Position numbers and translations under genes: made by a program. Shown piece by piece: positions 1 to 15,630 of a DNA stretch of 61,420 bases. Origin of the DNA: Aeromonas bivalvium (GTDB taxonomy: Bacteria > Pseudomonadota > Gammaproteobacteria > Enterobacterales > Aeromonadaceae). The notes under the pieces are model-generated. The model searched no databases, was not told where the DNA came from, and was given only the letters and a program-made list of their open reading frames with translations. Each line of letters begins with the position of its first letter. Position 1 is the first letter of the stretch. Location of the stretch: contig NZ_CDBT01000035.1 in the NCBI RefSeq assembly GCF_000819765.1, forward strand, positions 2,072-63,491. The letters are read 5' to 3'.

Positions 1-139
1 AGGCGAAGGCTTTACCGCCATAGTGCTTGGCCAGCACGTTGGTGATGGCTGCAGTCAGGGTGGTTTTACCGTGGTCAACGTGGCCGATGGTGCCCACGTT
101 TACGTGAGGTTTGGAACGCTCAAATTTTTCTTTAGACAC
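1..139 (-). CDS. tufA: Elongation factor Tu, N-terminal part (cut by window edge)
   Basis: EF-Tu delivers aminoacyl-tRNA to the ribosome as a GTPase. Only the first 46 codons are present; the gene continues beyond position 1. The start is GTG at 139-137, followed by [13 protein letters not shown] and the start of the [11 protein letters not shown]-loop. It lies 55 bases after fusA, so it is the last gene of the str operon. A second complete copy lies at 18146-19330. The two agree in protein over the visible part and differ only in the start codon and five synonymous codons, four of them (9, 11, 13, 16) near the start. Confidence 0.97.
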   Translation of the reverse strand, partial: MSKEKFERSKPHVNVGTIGHVDHGKTTLTAAITNVLAKHYGGKAFA

Positions 140-193
140 GACGTAGTCCTTCTAGGTTAAACCCGCCTACCGTCGTAGGCGGGGAATCTTAAA

Positions 194-2299
194 TTACTTG
201 GATTTACGCTCTTCGATCACGGCCTGGGCGACGTTGGTCGGGGCATCGTGATACTTGGCGAATTCCATGGCGTAGGAAGCGCGACCCTGGGTAGCGGAAC
301 GCAGGGCAGTTGCATAACCGAACATCTCGGCCAGCGGCACCAGAGCACGTACGATCTTGCCGGACGGACCGTCTTCCATACCTTCGATCAGGCCACGACG
401 ACGGTTCAGGTCACCGATCACGTCGCCCATGTAATCTTCCGGAGTCTCGACTTCCACTTTCATGATCGGTTCGAGCAGAACCGGGTTGGCTTTCATGAAG
501 CCAGCCTTGAAGGCCATGGAAGCAGCGATCTTGAACGCCAGTTCGGAAGAGTCGACATCGTGGTAAGAACCGAAGTGCAGACGCACGCCCAGATCCATTA
601 CCGGATAGCCTGCCAGCGGGCCGGACTTCAGCTGCTCGCGGATACCCTTGTCAACGCCCGGGATGAATTCGCCCGGAATCACGCCACCTTTGATGTCGTT
701 CACGAACTCGTAGGCTTTGCCTTCTTCCAGCGGGTACATGTCGATCACAACGTGACCGTACTGACCACGACCACCGGACTGCTTGGCGTGCTTGCCTTCG
801 ATATCCTTGACGGTATTGCGGATGGTTTCACGGTAGGCAACCTGCGGCTTACCTACGTTCGCTTCAACCTTGAACTCGCGACGCATACGGTCAACGATGA
901 TGTCCAGGTGCAGCTCACCCATACCGGCAATGATGGTTTGACCGGATTCTTCGTCAGTCCATACGCGGAAAGAGGGATCTTCCTGCGCCAGACGGCCGAG
1001 GGCCAGGCCCATCTTCTCTTGGTCAGCCTTGGTTTTCGGCTCAACCGCGATGGAGATTACCGGCTCAGGGAATTCCATACGCTCGAGGATTATCGGCGCT
1101 TTTTCGTCACACAGGGTGTCACCAGTGGTCACGTCTTTCAGACCGATGGCAGCAGCGATGTCGCCTGCGCGAACTTCTTTGATCTCTTCACGCTTGTTGG
1201 CATGCATCTGAACGATACGGCCGAAACGCTCGCGCTTCTCTTTGACAGAGTTCAGCACGGAGTCACCGGAGTTGACGATACCGGAGTAGACGCGGAAGAA
1301 GGTCAGGTTGCCCACGAACGGGTCCGTAGCAATCTTGAACGCCAGAGCAGCAAACGGCTCGTCGTCAGAAGCGTGACGCTCGTCTTTGGTCTCGCCGTCC
1401 AGCTTCAGACCGTCGATGGCAGCTACGTCGGTCGGAGCCGGCAGGTAGTCAACCACGGCATCCAGCATGGCCTGTACGCCCTTGTTCTTGAACGCGGAGC
1501 CACAGGTTACCAGGATGATTTCGTTGTTCAGCACGCGCTGACGCAGAGCTTTCTTGATCTCTTCCTCGGTCAGCTCTTCGCCGCCCAGGTATTTTTCCAT
1601 CAGCTCTTCGGACGCTTCGGCAGCGGCCTCAACCAGGTTCATGCGCATTTCTTGCGCCTGCTCCAGCAGCTCGGCCGGCACATCTTCGTAGTCGAAGGTG
1701 ACGCCTTGGTCAGCTTCGTTCCAGTTGATGGCTTTCATCTTGACCAAGTCAACGACGCCCTTGAAGTTCTCTTCTGCACCGATGTTCAGTTGCAGGGGAA
1801 CCGGCACGCCTTTCAGACGGGTCTTGATGTGTTCAACGCAGCGCAGGAAGTTGGCACCGGTACGGTCCATCTTGTTGACGAACGCGATACGGGGAACCTT
1901 GTACTTGTTGGCCTGACGCCATACGGTCTCAGACTGCGGCTGTACGCCACCTACGGCACAGTACACCATCACGGCGCCATCCAGGACGCGCATGGAACGC
2001 TCTACCTCGATGGTAAAGTCCACGTGACCCGGGGTGTCGATGATGTTGATGCGGTGCGGCTGGAACTGTTTGCCCATGCCGGACCAGAATGCGGTGGTCG
2101 CAGCGGAGGTGATGGTGATACCACGCTCCTGTTCCTGTTCCATCCAGTCCATGGTGGCGGCGCCATCGTGAACTTCACCAATCTTGTGGCTTACACCGGT
2201 ATAGAACAGAACGCGTTCGGTAGTAGTCGTCTTACCGGCGTCGATGTGAGCGGAGATACCGATATTACGGTAGCGCTCAATGGGGGTTGTACGAGCCAT
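194..2299 (-). CDS. fusA: Elongation factor G
   Basis: Translocation GTPase of the ribosome, 701 residues, full length for the family. The N-terminus [20 protein letters not shown] leads into the P-loop AHIDAGKTT; the DTPGHVDF and NKMD GTP-binding motifs follow. A start two codons upstream is possible, but the GAGG ribosome-binding site abuts that ATG directly. It sits about 6 bases from the ATG at 2299, so 2299 is chosen. Third gene of rpsL-rpsG-fusA-tufA; 78 bases separate it from rpsG. Confidence 0.98.
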   Translation of the reverse strand: MARTTPIERYRNIGISAHIDAGKTTTTERVLFYTGVSHKIGEVHDGAATMDWMEQEQERGITITSAATTAFWSGMGKQFQPHRINIIDTPGHVDFTIEVERSMRVLDGAVMVYCAVGGVQPQSETVWRQANKYKVPRIAFVNKMDRTGANFLRCVEHIKTRLKGVPVPLQLNIGAEENFKGVVDLVKMKAINWNEADQGVTFDYEDVPAELLEQAQEMRMNLVEAAAEASEELMEKYLGGEELTEEEIKKALRQRVLNNEIILVTCGSAFKNKGVQAMLDAVVDYLPAPTDVAAIDGLKLDGETKDERHASDDEPFAALAFKIATDPFVGNLTFFRVYSGIVNSGDSVLNSVKEKRERFGRIVQMHANKREEIKEVRAGDIAAAIGLKDVTTGDTLCDEKAPIILERMEFPEPVISIAVEPKTKADQEKMGLALGRLAQEDPSFRVWTDEESGQTIIAGMGELHLDIIVDRMRREFKVEANVGKPQVAYRETIRNTVKDIEGKHAKQSGGRGQYGHVVIDMYPLEEGKAYEFVNDIKGGVIPGEFIPGVDKGIREQLKSGPLAGYPVMDLGVRLHFGSYHDVDSSELAFKIAASMAFKAGFMKANPVLLEPIMKVEVETPEDYMGDVIGDLNRRRGLIEGMEDGPSGKIVRALVPLAEMFGYATALRSATQGRASYAMEFAKYHDAPTNVAQAVIEERKSK

Positions 2300-2377
2300 T
2301 GTCATCCTCTTACTAAGGAACCTGTCCCTAGATAATTGAAGGTGCGCAGGATCTTCAGCAGACCCTGCGCAAGCGGA

Positions 2378-2848
2378 TTACCAGCGGAAGTGAGCGAAGG
2401 CTTTGTTCGCTTCAGCCATACGGTGAACGTCTTCACGTTTCTTGACAGACGAACCCTTATTGTCAGCGGCATCCAGCAGCTCGCCAGCCAGGCGCTGAGC
2501 CATTGATTTTTCACCACGTTTACGAGCGGCATCAACCAACCAACGCATTGCCAGGGCATTGCGACGTACCGGGCGAACTTCTACCGGCACCTGATAGGTT
2601 GCACCACCGACACGACGAGATTTAACCTCGACGGCCGGACGAATGTTGTCCAGGGCTTCTTCGAATACGGCCAGGTGCTCTTTGCCAGATTTGGTGGCAA
2701 TGATGTCCAGAGCACCGTATACGATGGCTTCGGAAACAGATTTCTTACCGTCAACCATTACTACGTTGACGAATTTAGCCAGCAGCTCTGATCCGAACTT
2801 GGGATCCGGCAGGATTTTACGCTGACCAACAACACGACGTCTTGGCAT
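2378..2848 (-). CDS. rpsG: 30S ribosomal protein S7
   Basis: Primary 16S rRNA-binding protein of the small-subunit head, 156 residues. Begins [18 protein letters not shown] and contains the conserved [20 protein letters not shown] segment. Lies 93 bases after rpsL. In enterobacteria the rpsL-rpsG gap holds the S7 autoregulatory site; that the gap here does the same is inference, since no fold was computed. Confidence 0.98.
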   Translation of the reverse strand: MPRRRVVGQRKILPDPKFGSELLAKFVNVVMVDGKKSVSEAIVYGALDIIATKSGKEHLAVFEEALDNIRPAVEVKSRRVGGATYQVPVEVRPVRRNALAMRWLVDAARKRGEKSMAQRLAGELLDAADNKGSSVKKREDVHRMAEANKAFAHFRW

Positions 2849-2941
2849 TTCAAATTCTCCGTAACTTCAGGGGTTACCCAAAACTAGAAAGTTATCTAAC
2901 TAGAAACGAATTAACGTTTGGCCTTACTTAACGGAGAACCA

Positions 2942-3412
<471 letters not shown>

Positions 3413-3499
3413 GATTTATACAATCCGTGCCGTAAAAGGACACAGACTTTGGCACAGACACAGAGTCAAACTACTGAGTTATAACAAGAAATCATGACG

Positions 3500-3778
3500 C
3501 TAGCATGACCAGGTATGAGGCGAACCTTCAGCCTCAATCAGTGCCACCAACTCCCCCAGGGTCAGGGGTAGACCGGATCCCTGCCCCAAACCGCGGGCGG
3601 CGAGATCGTCGCTCATCACATAGAGTCGCTCCGAAGCCAGCCTTGCTTGCCAGAGCGGGCTCACCGCCGCCAGTACGGCATCCTGCATCAGTACCAGTGC
3701 ATCCCCATGGCTGCGATAGCGCAGCGCCTGCTCCAGATCCTGGGTCAGAAACGGGGAGCTCAATATCAAATGGATCAT
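3500..3778 (-). CDS. tusB: Sulfurtransferase complex subunit TusB (DsrH)
   Basis: Small 92-residue subunit of the TusBCD relay that passes sulfur to TusE and MnmA for 2-thiolation of wobble uridine in tRNA. The DsrH-like start MIHLILSSPFLTQDLEQAL fixes the ATG at 3778; a longer in-frame extension overlaps tusC and is not needed. Last of tusD-tusC-tusB, placed just before rpsL as in enterobacteria. Confidence 0.93.
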   Translation of the reverse strand: MIHLILSSPFLTQDLEQALRYRSHGDALVLMQDAVLAAVSPLWQARLASERLYVMSDDLAARGLGQGSGLPLTLGELVALIEAEGSPHTWSC

Positions 3779-3786
3779 GATCCCTC

Positions 3787-4143
3787 TCAGAAACTCAAAT
3801 GCACGGGATAACCGGCCCAGAGACGAGTCAGCTCGGCCCTGGGCAGGCAACGCACCTCGATGGCGAGCGCGTCTGGCTGCACACCCCGCTCCCGCAGGGA
3901 GTCGGCGCAGACATAGACCTCTTCCACGTCGTACAGTTCGAGCAGCTTGAAGGTGGGCGCATAGTGGCGCTGCAAGATGGACTGGGGTCGCTGATCGGCC
4001 AGCAGCTGCAGCACCCCGTCTTCGATCAGGAATAGCGCCACCGCATCGGTCAGGGCCGAGCTGGCCAGCAAGGCATCCAGCCCCTCCCGACCCGCAGCCG
4101 AGCCATGGGGGGCATGACGACCGATAAAGGCAATCTTGTTCAT
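3787..4143 (-). CDS. tusC: Sulfurtransferase complex subunit TusC (DsrF)
   Basis: 118-residue DsrE/F-family subunit of TusBCD. Starts MNKIAFIGRHAPHGSAAGRE at 4143, with an AGCTGAC leader 8 bases after the tusD stop. The GREGLDALLASSAL helix and the VADQ/YDVEEVYVCADSL region match DsrF proteins. Eight bases separate it from tusB; tusD, tusC and tusB are tightly packed and surely co-transcribed. Confidence 0.93.
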   Translation of the reverse strand: MNKIAFIGRHAPHGSAAGREGLDALLASSALTDAVALFLIEDGVLQLLADQRPQSILQRHYAPTFKLLELYDVEEVYVCADSLRERGVQPDALAIEVRCLPRAELTRLWAGYPVHLSF

Positions 4144-4151
4144 GTCAGCTC

Positions 4152-4544
4152 CTAGAATTGCACGACGCGATCGGCAGTCAGGGCCGCTTCCGCCAGCTGG
4201 CCCAGGCCACTGAGACAGAAGGGCTCGGCCAGATTGAACTGGGCCTTGCCCACCTCGCTGGCCTGGGCCTGATCCAGCACACCGCGACGCATGGCCGCCG
4301 CCACGCAGACATCGATGCGGATCCCCTGCTCGATGGCGAGTTCGGCCCACAGCCGCACCAGATCGACCTCATCGGAGGCCGGGGCATGGAGCTGATTGCC
4401 GTTGCTCACCCCGTCCTGATAGAAGAAGAGGTGAGACAGGGTATGCCCCTCGGCCAGCAGGGCCCTGGCGAAGCGGTAGGCCGTGCTGGCCGCCTGGCTG
4501 CCATAGGCGGGCCCCGTCACCAGCAGTGCGAAACTCAGACTCAT
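4152..4544 (-). CDS. tusD: Sulfurtransferase complex subunit TusD (DsrE)
   Basis: 130-residue catalytic subunit that accepts persulfide sulfur from TusA. Begins [19 protein letters not shown]; the active-site cysteine corresponds to C80 in the segment [15 protein letters not shown]. The ATG at 4544 is chosen because homology starts there; upstream in-frame codons run into a GGTCCCCC/GGGGGACC palindrome at 4562-4578. First gene of tusDCB, downstream of the ridA terminator. Confidence 0.95.
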   Translation of the reverse strand: MSLSFALLVTGPAYGSQAASTAYRFARALLAEGHTLSHLFFYQDGVSNGNQLHAPASDEVDLVRLWAELAIEQGIRIDVCVAAAMRRGVLDQAQASEVGKAQFNLAEPFCLSGLGQLAEAALTADRVVQF

Positions 4545-4584
4545 ATCCGTATTCCCAAGAGGGTCCCCCCGGGGGACCGGAGAC

Positions 4585-4608
4585 AAAAAAGCCCCTCCGG
4601 GAGGGGCT
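4585..4608 (-). terminator. Rho-independent terminator after ridA
   Basis: Minus-strand AGCCCCTC-hairpin-GAGGGGCT followed by six T residues, 19 bases after the ridA stop codon. It separates yheO-ridA from tusDCB. Confidence 0.88.
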
Positions 4609-4626
4609 CATCACAGCGCTGCCGGA

Positions 4627-5007
4627 TCAAAGATGGGCAATCGCTTCCACTTCAACCAGCACATCCTTGGGCAGACGCGCGACTTCGACGCAGGAGCGCG
4701 CCGGAGCGGACTCGCCGAAGTAGCGGGCATAAACCTGATTGAAGGCCACAAAGTTGTTCATGTCGCTCAGGAAGCAGGTGGTCTTCAGCACCTTGCTGGG
4801 ATCAGAGCCAGCCGCCTTCAATACGGCAACCAGGTTCTTCATCACCTGCTCGGCCTGGGCCTCGACGCCACCGCTGACGATCTCCATGGTGGTGGGATCG
4901 AGCGGGATCTGACCCGAGGTGAACACCAGCTCTCCCAGCTTGGTGCCCTGCACGTACGGACCGATCGCGGCAGGTGCCTGCTCGGTTGCGATTACTTCTT
5001 TAGCCAT
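4627..5007 (-). CDS. ridA: RidA family 2-iminobutanoate/2-iminopropanoate deaminase
   Basis: 126-residue YjgF/YER057c/UK114 protein that hydrolyses reactive enamine/imine intermediates from PLP enzymes. Motifs: IGPYVQ at the start, FTSGQIPLDP, and the ligand-binding arginine in PARSCVEVARLPK near the C-terminus. Preceded by yheO 23 bases away on the same strand and followed by a terminator. In E. coli yheO and tusD are adjacent, so ridA is an insertion into that neighbourhood. YheO-type regulators often sit beside amino-acid enzymes, which fits. Confidence 0.94.
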   Translation of the reverse strand: MAKEVIATEQAPAAIGPYVQGTKLGELVFTSGQIPLDPTTMEIVSGGVEAQAEQVMKNLVAVLKAAGSDPSKVLKTTCFLSDMNNFVAFNQVYARYFGESAPARSCVEVARLPKDVLVEVEAIAHL

Positions 5008-5030
5008 TCATCTGTCCTCTTCTATGGCGC

Positions 5031-5747
5031 TCACTCGCTCTCATCTTCACCCTGCTTGCGCTGGCGGATGTAAAGATAGACGGTGTGTTTGGAAATATTA
5101 AGCTTGTCGGCGACCAGATTGATCGAATCCTTGATATCGAATATGCCCTTCTCGAACAACTGGGTCACGATAAAACGGTTCTTGGCGTTGTTCGCCACGG
5201 TCGGATCCCGGTTGATCTCGTCGATGGTGTTGTCCACCGTCTGGGCGACCAGCTCCTCCACGCTGTTGGCGAAGGTCTCGGGAGACTGACGCTCGACCTG
5301 CTGCGGCGTCGGGAAGAACTCGGCCACAAACTCGTGGAACGGCGCATTGATATGCAGGTTGATGCAGATAAGGCCGATCACCTGCTTGTCGCCGTTGCGA
5401 ATGGCGATGGTGATCGACTTCATCAGAGCACCGGTCCGGCTGCGGGCGAAGTAGCTTTGCGTATAGTCCTGGCCGGTATTCTCGATGTCCTTGAGCATAC
5501 GCAGTGCCAGATCCGTTATCGGCGCCCCCTCGTTGCGCCCGGTGTTGAAACCGTTCGCTATCTTGATCACCGACTCGTGCAGATTCTCCAGGGAGTGAAG
5601 TACCACCTCACAGTGCTTGCCGAACAGTTCGGCCAAGCCCTCGATCAGCCCCTCATAGGAGCGCAACAATTCCCTGTCTTCGTCTGTAAAAGTGCGACTG
5701 ACCAGCTGTTCCTCGGGAAGCATTACATCCTCGATACCAACAGTCAT
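5031..5747 (-). CDS. yheO: YheO-like PAS and helix-turn-helix transcriptional regulator
   Basis: 238-residue cytoplasmic regulator of the YheO/DauR family. An N-terminal PAS-like YheO domain (about 30-145, YEGLIEGLAELFGKHCEVVLHS) is followed by a C-terminal helix-turn-helix (about 185-230, FDIKDSINLVADKLNISKHT). Start ATG 5747 has a GGGG site 7 bases upstream. Located upstream of ridA and tusDCB as in enterobacteria. The ligand is unknown; relatives control D-amino-acid catabolism, but nothing here tests that. Confidence 0.9.
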   Translation of the reverse strand: MTVGIEDVMLPEEQLVSRTFTDEDRELLRSYEGLIEGLAELFGKHCEVVLHSLENLHESVIKIANGFNTGRNEGAPITDLALRMLKDIENTGQDYTQSYFARSRTGALMKSITIAIRNGDKQVIGLICINLHINAPFHEFVAEFFPTPQQVERQSPETFANSVEELVAQTVDNTIDEINRDPTVANNAKNRFIVTQLFEKGIFDIKDSINLVADKLNISKHTVYLYIRQRKQGEDESE

Positions 5748-5895
5748 CTTTTACCCCTGTAATCACGGTTACCTGACCCGAGTTTTCAATTGCGCACTGG
5801 CAATGTCAACTTTTTTTGATTTTTTGCTCTATAACCTTGCACTGGATCATCTGCTGCCCCGCGACGGTGCAGGCCAGGAGCGACACACAAGCAAC

Positions 5896-5924
5896 AAAAA
5901 GGGCTCCTTGCAGGAGCCCTTTTT
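5896..5924 (-). terminator. rpoBC operon terminator
   Basis: Near-perfect AAAAAGGGCTCC/GGAGCCCTTTTT stem with loop TGCA, 20 bases beyond the rpoC stop. It carries T runs on both strands, so it could stop transcription in either direction. Confidence 0.9.
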
Positions 5925-5943
5925 CAATCACGACAACGGAAGA

Positions 5944-8900
5944 TTACTCTTCGTCGAAGCTACCGGATGCGTTGAGCAGATCCGCCAGATTTTGCTGGGC
6001 TTCATCGGCTGTCACCTGGGGCACACCGACAGCACGGGCTGCGGCGGCACGCTGGTTGATCCGGCTGTGGTGGTAGGCAAAGCCGGTACCAGCCGGGATC
6101 AGACGACCCACGATCACGTTCTCTTTCAGGCCACGCAGTTCGTCACGTTTGCCGCCAACGGCCGCTTCGGTCAGAACACGGGTGGTCTCCTGGAAGGAGG
6201 CCGCGGAGATGAAGGACTCGGTGCTCAGAGATGCCTTGGTAATCCCCATCAGGATATGACGGTAGGTGGCCGGGACCTTGCCCTCGGCAACCAGCTTACG
6301 GTTGGCAATCTTGACGCGAGCCACTTCAACCTGTTCGCCTTCGATCAGGTCGGTATCGCCGGCACTCAGGATCTCGCACTTGCGCAGCATCTGACGCACG
6401 ATGACTTCGATGTGCTTGTCGTTGATCTTAACGCCTTGCAGACGGTAAACGTCCTGCACTTCGTTGGCGATGTAGTTGGCGACCGGGCTGATACCGCGCA
6501 GACGCAGGATGTCGTGTGCAGACTCAGGACCGTCAGCCAGCACTTCACCCTTCTCAACTTTTTCACCTTCGAACACGTTCAGGTTACGCCACTTCGGAAT
6601 CATCTCCTCGTAGATATCGCCACCATCGGTCGGGGTGATGACCAGACGGCGTTTGCCCTTGGTCTCTTTCCCGAAGGAGATGGTGCCGGAGATCTCGGCC
6701 AGGATAGCCGGTTCCTTCGGAATACGTGCTTCGAACAGATCCGCAACGCGCGGCAGACCACCGGTGATGTCCTTGGTACCGCCGGATTCCTGCGGGATAC
6801 GCGCAACCGCGTCACCCACACCCACGTTGGCACCATCCTCCAGGTTGACGATCGCCTTGCCCGGCAGGAAGTACTGGGCGGCTACGTCGGTACCCGGGAT
6901 CATCACGTCTTTGCCGTTCAGGTCGACCAGTTTCACGGTCGGACGCATCTCTTTACCGGCGCTCGGACGCTCGTTGACATCCAGCACGACGATAGAGGAG
7001 AGACCGGTCAGCTCGTCGGTCTGACGGGTGATGGTCACACCATCGATCATGTGTTCGAACTGGAGGCGACCCGCCACTTCGGTGATGATCGGGTGGGTGT
7101 GCGGATCCCAGTTCGCCACGGTTTCACCGGCCGTCACGGCCTGACCGTCTTTCACTTCCAGCACGGAACCGTAAGGCAGCTTGTGGCTTTCCTTGGTACG
7201 GCCCATCTCGTCCATGATGGTCAGTTCGGTAGAACGGGAGGTGATAACCAGCTTGTCTTCGCTGTTGTGAACGAACTTGGCGTTCTGCAGCTTGATGCTA
7301 CCTGTGTTCTTGACCTGGATGCTGCTCTCGGCAGCGGCACGGGATGCGGCACCACCGATGTGGAAGGTACGCATCGTCAGCTGGGTACCCGGCTCACCGA
7401 TGGACTGGGCGGCGATAACACCGACAGCCTCACCCTTGTTCACCAGGTGACCACGGGCCAGATCACGGCCGTAGCAGTGAGCACAGTTACCGAAGTCGGT
7501 CTCACAGGTGATGGCAGAACGTACCTTCACGCGGTCAACGGAGTTGCGCTCCAGCAGGTCACACAGCTGCTCGTCGAGCAGGGTGTTGCGTGCTACCAGC
7601 ACTTCGTCTTCGGTGCCCGGCTTGATCACGTCATCGGCCACCACACGGCCCAGCACGCGCTCACGCAGCGGCTCGACCACGTCGCCACCTTCGATCAGCG
7701 GAGTCATCCACAGACCGTCGGTCGTGCCGCAATCATCCTCGGTGATCACCATGTCCTGGGCCACGTCGACCAGACGACGAGTCAGGTAACCGGAGTTCGC
7801 CGTCTTCAGTGCGGTATCCGCCAGACCCTTACGAGCGCCGTGGGTAGAGATGAAGTACTGCAGTACGTTCAGACCTTCGCGGAAGTTCGCGACGATCGGG
7901 GTTTCGATGATGGAGCCATCCGGCTTGGCCATCAGGCCACGCATACCGGCCAGCTGACGGATCTGGGCGGCGGAACCCCGCGCCCCGGAGTCGGCCATCA
8001 TGAAGATGCTGTTGAACGATGCCTGCTCTTCTTCTTCGCCCAGGGAGTTGACGTTACGCTCTTTGGACAAGTTCTCCATCATGGCCTTGGAGACGCGCTC
8101 GTTGGCGCTGGCCCAGATATCGATAACCTTGTTGTAACGCTCGCCCGCGGTCACCAGACCGGACAGGAACTGGTCCTGGATCTCGGCAACTTCGGCTTCG
8201 GCTGCCGCAATGATGTCTTTCTTGGCATCCGGGATGACCATGTCATCGATACCAACGGACGCACCGGACAGGGCCGCGTAATGGAAACCGGTATACATCA
8301 GCTGGTCAGCGAAGATGACGGTGTCCTTCAGGCCCTGCTTGCGATAGCAGGTGTTCAGCAGACGGGAGATGAGCTTCTTGCCCAACGCCTTGTTGGAGAC
8401 GCACTTGATCCAGTTCTGCGGATTGGCATCGAGATCGGCCTGTTCGGCGGCAGTCAGTACCTTGGGCTCGTCGATCAGGGCGTATTCCATGCCTTTGGGC
8501 AGGATCAGGCTCAGGATCGCACGACCGACCGTGGTGTTCTTCATCTCGGTGTGTTCACGCAGGGAACCGTCTTCCTGACGCAGGTATTCGGTAATGCGTA
8601 CTTTCACACGAGCATGGAGATCGGCCAGACCGGCGCGATACACTTTCTCGGCTTCTTTCGGGCCGGCCAGCACCATACCTTCGCCTTTGGCGTTGATACG
8701 GGCACGGGTCATGTAGTACAGACCCAAGACCACGTCCTGAGAAGGCACGATGATCGGCTCACCGGAGGCAGGCGACAGGATGTTGTTGGTAGACATCATC
8801 AGGGCGCGCGCTTCCAGCTGGGCTTCCAGGGTCAGCGGTACGTGGACCGCCATCTGGTCACCATCGAAGTCCGCGTTATACGCAGCACAGACCAGCGGGT

Positions 8901-10248
8901 GCAGCTGGATGGCCTTGCCTTCGACCAGAGTCGGTTCGAATGCCTGGATACCCAGACGGTGCAGAGTCGGTGCACGGTTCAGCAGAACCGGGTGCTCGCG
9001 GATCACTTCGTCCAGGATATCCCAAACGACAGCTTCTTCGCGCTCCACCATCTTCTTGGCGGCCTTGATAGTGGTCGCCAGACCGCGGGTTTCCAGCTTG
9101 CCATAGATGAAGGGCTTGAACAGCTCCAGCGCCATCTTCTTCGGCAGACCGCACTGATGCAGACGCAGGGTCGGGCCTACGGTGATAACGGAACGACCGG
9201 AGTAGTCGACACGTTTACCCAGCAGGTTCTGACGGAAACGACCCTGCTTACCCTTGATCATGTCGGCCAGGGATTTCAGCGGGCGCTTGTTGGAACCTGT
9301 GATGGCACGACCGCGACGGCCGTTGTCCAGCAGGGCATCGACGGACTCTTGCAGCATGCGCTTTTCGTTGCGCACTATGATGTCCGGTGCAGCCAGGTCC
9401 AGCAGACGCTTCAGGCGGTTGTTACGGTTGATCACGCGACGGTACAGATCGTTCAGATCGGAGGTCGCGAAACGGCCGCCGTCCAGCGGTACCAGCGGAC
9501 GCAGGTCCGGCGGCAGCACGGGCAGCACTGTCATGATCATCCACTCCGGCTTGTTGCCGGACTGCAGGAAGGCTTCCATCAGCTTCAGACGCTTGGTGGT
9601 CTTCTTACGCTTGGTCTCGGAGTTGGTCTGATCCAGCTCCTCGCGCATGGTCTTGACTTCACCTTCCAGATCGATGGCGCGCAGCAATGCCAGGATTGCT
9701 TCGGCACCCATCTTGGCGTCGAATTCGTCGCCCCACTCTTCCAGTGCGTCCAGATAGTTCTCTTCGGACAGCATCTGGCTGCGCTCGAGGTTGGTCATGC
9801 CGGGTTCGATAACCACATAGGATTCGAAATACAGCACGCGCTCGATGTCACGCAGGGTCATGTCCAGCAGCAGACCGATACGGGACGGCAGGGACTTCAG
9901 GAACCAGATGTGGGCAGTCGGGCTGGCCAGCTCGATGTGGCCCATGCGCTCGCGACGGACCTTGGTCTGGGTCACTTCTACGCCGCACTTCTCGCAGATC
10001 ACACCACGGTGTTTCAGGCGCTTGTACTTGCCGCACAGACACTCGTAGTCCTTCACCGGTCCGAAGATACGGGCGCAGAACAGACCATCACGTTCCGGCT
10101 TGAAAGTCCGGTAGTTGATGGTCTCAGGCTTTTTGACCTCACCGAATGACCAGGAGCGGATCATGTCAGGAGAGGCCAGACCGATCTTGATACTGTCAAA
10201 CTCTTCGGTCTTGGTCTGAGCCTTCAAAAACTTGAGTAAGTCTTTCAC
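5944..10248 (-). CDS. rpoC: RNA polymerase subunit beta'
   Basis: 1434 residues, full length. Begins [20 protein letters not shown]. The zinc-binding [14 protein letters not shown] cluster lies near residues 70-90, the catalytic Mg2+ motif [12 protein letters not shown] is in the middle third, and the second zinc cluster [13 protein letters not shown] follows. Ends near [11 protein letters not shown]. 91 bases after rpoB, with a stem-loop in the gap; no defect seen. Confidence 0.99.
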   Translation of the reverse strand: MKDLLKFLKAQTKTEEFDSIKIGLASPDMIRSWSFGEVKKPETINYRTFKPERDGLFCARIFGPVKDYECLCGKYKRLKHRGVICEKCGVEVTQTKVRRERMGHIELASPTAHIWFLKSLPSRIGLLLDMTLRDIERVLYFESYVVIEPGMTNLERSQMLSEENYLDALEEWGDEFDAKMGAEAILALLRAIDLEGEVKTMREELDQTNSETKRKKTTKRLKLMEAFLQSGNKPEWMIMTVLPVLPPDLRPLVPLDGGRFATSDLNDLYRRVINRNNRLKRLLDLAAPDIIVRNEKRMLQESVDALLDNGRRGRAITGSNKRPLKSLADMIKGKQGRFRQNLLGKRVDYSGRSVITVGPTLRLHQCGLPKKMALELFKPFIYGKLETRGLATTIKAAKKMVEREEAVVWDILDEVIREHPVLLNRAPTLHRLGIQAFEPTLVEGKAIQLHPLVCAAYNADFDGDQMAVHVPLTLEAQLEARALMMSTNNILSPASGEPIIVPSQDVVLGLYYMTRARINAKGEGMVLAGPKEAEKVYRAGLADLHARVKVRITEYLRQEDGSLREHTEMKNTTVGRAILSLILPKGMEYALIDEPKVLTAAEQADLDANPQNWIKCVSNKALGKKLISRLLNTCYRKQGLKDTVIFADQLMYTGFHYAALSGASVGIDDMVIPDAKKDIIAAAEAEVAEIQDQFLSGLVTAGERYNKVIDIWASANERVSKAMMENLSKERNVNSLGEEEEQASFNSIFMMADSGARGSAAQIRQLAGMRGLMAKPDGSIIETPIVANFREGLNVLQYFISTHGARKGLADTALKTANSGYLTRRLVDVAQDMVITEDDCGTTDGLWMTPLIEGGDVVEPLRERVLGRVVADDVIKPGTEDEVLVARNTLLDEQLCDLLERNSVDRVKVRSAITCETDFGNCAHCYGRDLARGHLVNKGEAVGVIAAQSIGEPGTQLTMRTFHIGGAASRAAAESSIQVKNTGSIKLQNAKFVHNSEDKLVITSRSTELTIMDEMGRTKESHKLPYGSVLEVKDGQAVTAGETVANWDPHTHPIITEVAGRLQFEHMIDGVTITRQTDELTGLSSIVVLDVNERPSAGKEMRPTVKLVDLNGKDVMIPGTDVAAQYFLPGKAIVNLEDGANVGVGDAVARIPQESGGTKDITGGLPRVADLFEARIPKEPAILAEISGTISFGKETKGKRRLVITPTDGGDIYEEMIPKWRNLNVFEGEKVEKGEVLADGPESAHDILRLRGISPVANYIANEVQDVYRLQGVKINDKHIEVIVRQMLRKCEILSAGDTDLIEGEQVEVARVKIANRKLVAEGKVPATYRHILMGITKASLSTESFISAASFQETTRVLTEAAVGGKRDELRGLKENVIVGRLIPAGTGFAYHHSRINQRAAAARAVGVPQVTADEAQQNLADLLNASGSFDEE

Positions 10249-10276
10249 GTGTTTCCCCTGTCAGGAGTCTAACCTC

Positions 10277-10307
10277 GGCGCCCCTGCTGCCAAAACAGCG
10301 GGGCGCC
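10277..10307 (-). promoter_or_regulatory. rpoB-rpoC intergenic stem-loop
   Basis: Inverted repeat GGCGCCCC-GCTG / CAGC-(A)GGGGCGCC with a six-base loop, in the only gap between rpoB and rpoC. There is no T run, so it is more likely an mRNA processing or stability element than a terminator. Confidence 0.5.
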
Positions 10308-10339
10308 CACGTCAATTCTCGAACAATAAGAGCGGACTC

Positions 10340-14368
<4,029 letters not shown>

Positions 14369-14521
14369 AGGGTTCCTCAGCTCGCTGATAAGTGACCCAC
14401 TCTGTCCCGCAGGACAGCTCTGTCTCAACACCGTTTTGTGTTGACCGGGCGAAAATGCGGCCCGGTTTGCTGGTGCACCGAGAGTCGCAAACGGTGTGAA
14501 AATGCTCTCAGTCTACAGCGC

Positions 14522-14552
14522 AAAAAGGCTGGTGAACAAAAATTCACCAGCC
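14522..14552 (-). terminator. rplL-rpoB attenuator hairpin
   Basis: Minus-strand GGCTGGTGAA-hairpin-TTCACCAGCC followed by TTTTT, between rplL and rpoB. A smaller AGCCTG/CAGGCT hairpin (14555-14572) precedes it. By analogy with E. coli, partial termination here would set the ratio of ribosomal protein to polymerase mRNA; that function is inferred. Confidence 0.75.
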
Positions 14553-14590
14553 CTAGCCTGTTTTATCAGGCTAATCTACATGAATGCAGA

Positions 14591-14953
14591 TTATTTGATC
14601 TCAACAGAAGCACCGGCAGCTTCCAGCTCTTTCTTCAGAGCTTCGGCTTCGTCTTTAGCGATGCCTTCTTTCAGGTTAGCCGGGGCAGCTTCAACCAGAT
14701 CTTTGGCTTCTTTCAGGCCCAGACCGGTAGCGGCACGAACGGCCTTGATGACGGCAACTTTGTTGGCACCGGCAGCAGTCAGAACTACGTCGAACTCGGT
14801 TTTCTCTTCTACTGCTTCAGCAGCCGGACCGGCAGCAACAGCAACAGCGGCAGAAACACCGAACTTCTCTTCCATAGCTTCGATCAGCTCAACAACTTCC
14901 ATTACGGACATGGAAGCAACGGCTTCGATGATTTGGTCTTTAGTGATAGACAT
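14591..14953 (-). CDS. rplL: 50S ribosomal protein L7/L12
   Basis: 120-residue stalk protein that recruits translation GTPases. N-terminal dimerisation part ([20 protein letters not shown]), Ala-rich hinge around 35-52, and C-terminal GTPase-factor domain with [15 protein letters not shown]. 51 bases after rplJ. Confidence 0.98.
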   Translation of the reverse strand: MSITKDQIIEAVASMSVMEVVELIEAMEEKFGVSAAVAVAAGPAAEAVEEKTEFDVVLTAAGANKVAVIKAVRAATGLGLKEAKDLVEAAPANLKEGIAKDEAEALKKELEAAGASVEIK

Positions 14954-15004
14954 GACAAAAATTCCTGATGTTGAATAAACTCAAACAGCCTAAATAGGTA
15001 AGAA

Positions 15005-15505
15005 TCAAGCAGCAGCTTGCTTCTGATCGCGGACAGCAGCGATAGTACGAACCAGCTTGCCAGCAGAGGCTTCCTTCATGGTAGCCATCAACTTCGCAAT
15101 TGCTTCATCGTAAGTCGGCAGGGTAGCCAGACGATCAATTTGTGCTGCGGCGATAAACTCACCGTTAAAAGCGCCAGCCTTGATTTCGAACTTTTGGTTC
15201 GCTTTGGCAAACTCTTTGAACAGACGAGCGGCAGCGCCCGGGTGTTCGTTAGAGAAAGCAATCAAGGTCGGACCGGTCAATACGTCGTTCAGGCACTCGT
15301 ATTCGGTACCTTCTACCGCACGACGCAGCAGGGTGTTACGCACAACGCGCATGTACACACCGGCTTCACGAGCGGTTTTACGCAGGACGGTCATCTTGTC
15401 GACAGTCACGCCACGGGAATCGGCAACAACTGCGGACAGTGCGCCTTTGGCAGCTTCGTTGACTTCAGCAACAATTGCCTTTTTGTCTTCGAGTCCTAAT
15501 GCCAT
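15005..15505 (-). CDS. rplJ: 50S ribosomal protein L10
   Basis: 166-residue stalk base protein, carrier of L7/L12 dimers and autoregulator of rplJL translation. Starts [20 protein letters not shown] at 15505 with an AGGAG site 7 bases upstream; the longer open frame upstream overlaps the leader RNA and is not coding. Ends with the Ala-rich L12-binding helix ([12 protein letters not shown]). Confidence 0.98.
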   Translation of the reverse strand: MALGLEDKKAIVAEVNEAAKGALSAVVADSRGVTVDKMTVLRKTAREAGVYMRVVRNTLLRRAVEGTEYECLNDVLTGPTLIAFSNEHPGAAARLFKEFAKANQKFEIKAGAFNGEFIAAAQIDRLATLPTYDEAIAKLMATMKEASAGKLVRTIAAVRDQKQAAA

Positions 15506-15630
15506 TGGCTTAGCTCCTGGATTGAATCTGGGCCACCGAGACCCAGTACTGATACATCCCCCTGTTGCCAGAGGGAACGATGCGGTGGCAGGATTCCAGA
15601 AGAGAAAAGTCTTTCTCGCTGGGTTTCCGG

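Noticed and set aside
248..2335. Long plus-strand open frame of 695 codons opposite fusA, and similar ones opposite rpoC (5692-10149) and rpoB (10232-13873)
   Set aside because: They are mirror images of highly expressed genes with strong codon bias. Their translations are low-complexity, rich in His, Gln, Gly and Asp, and resemble no protein.
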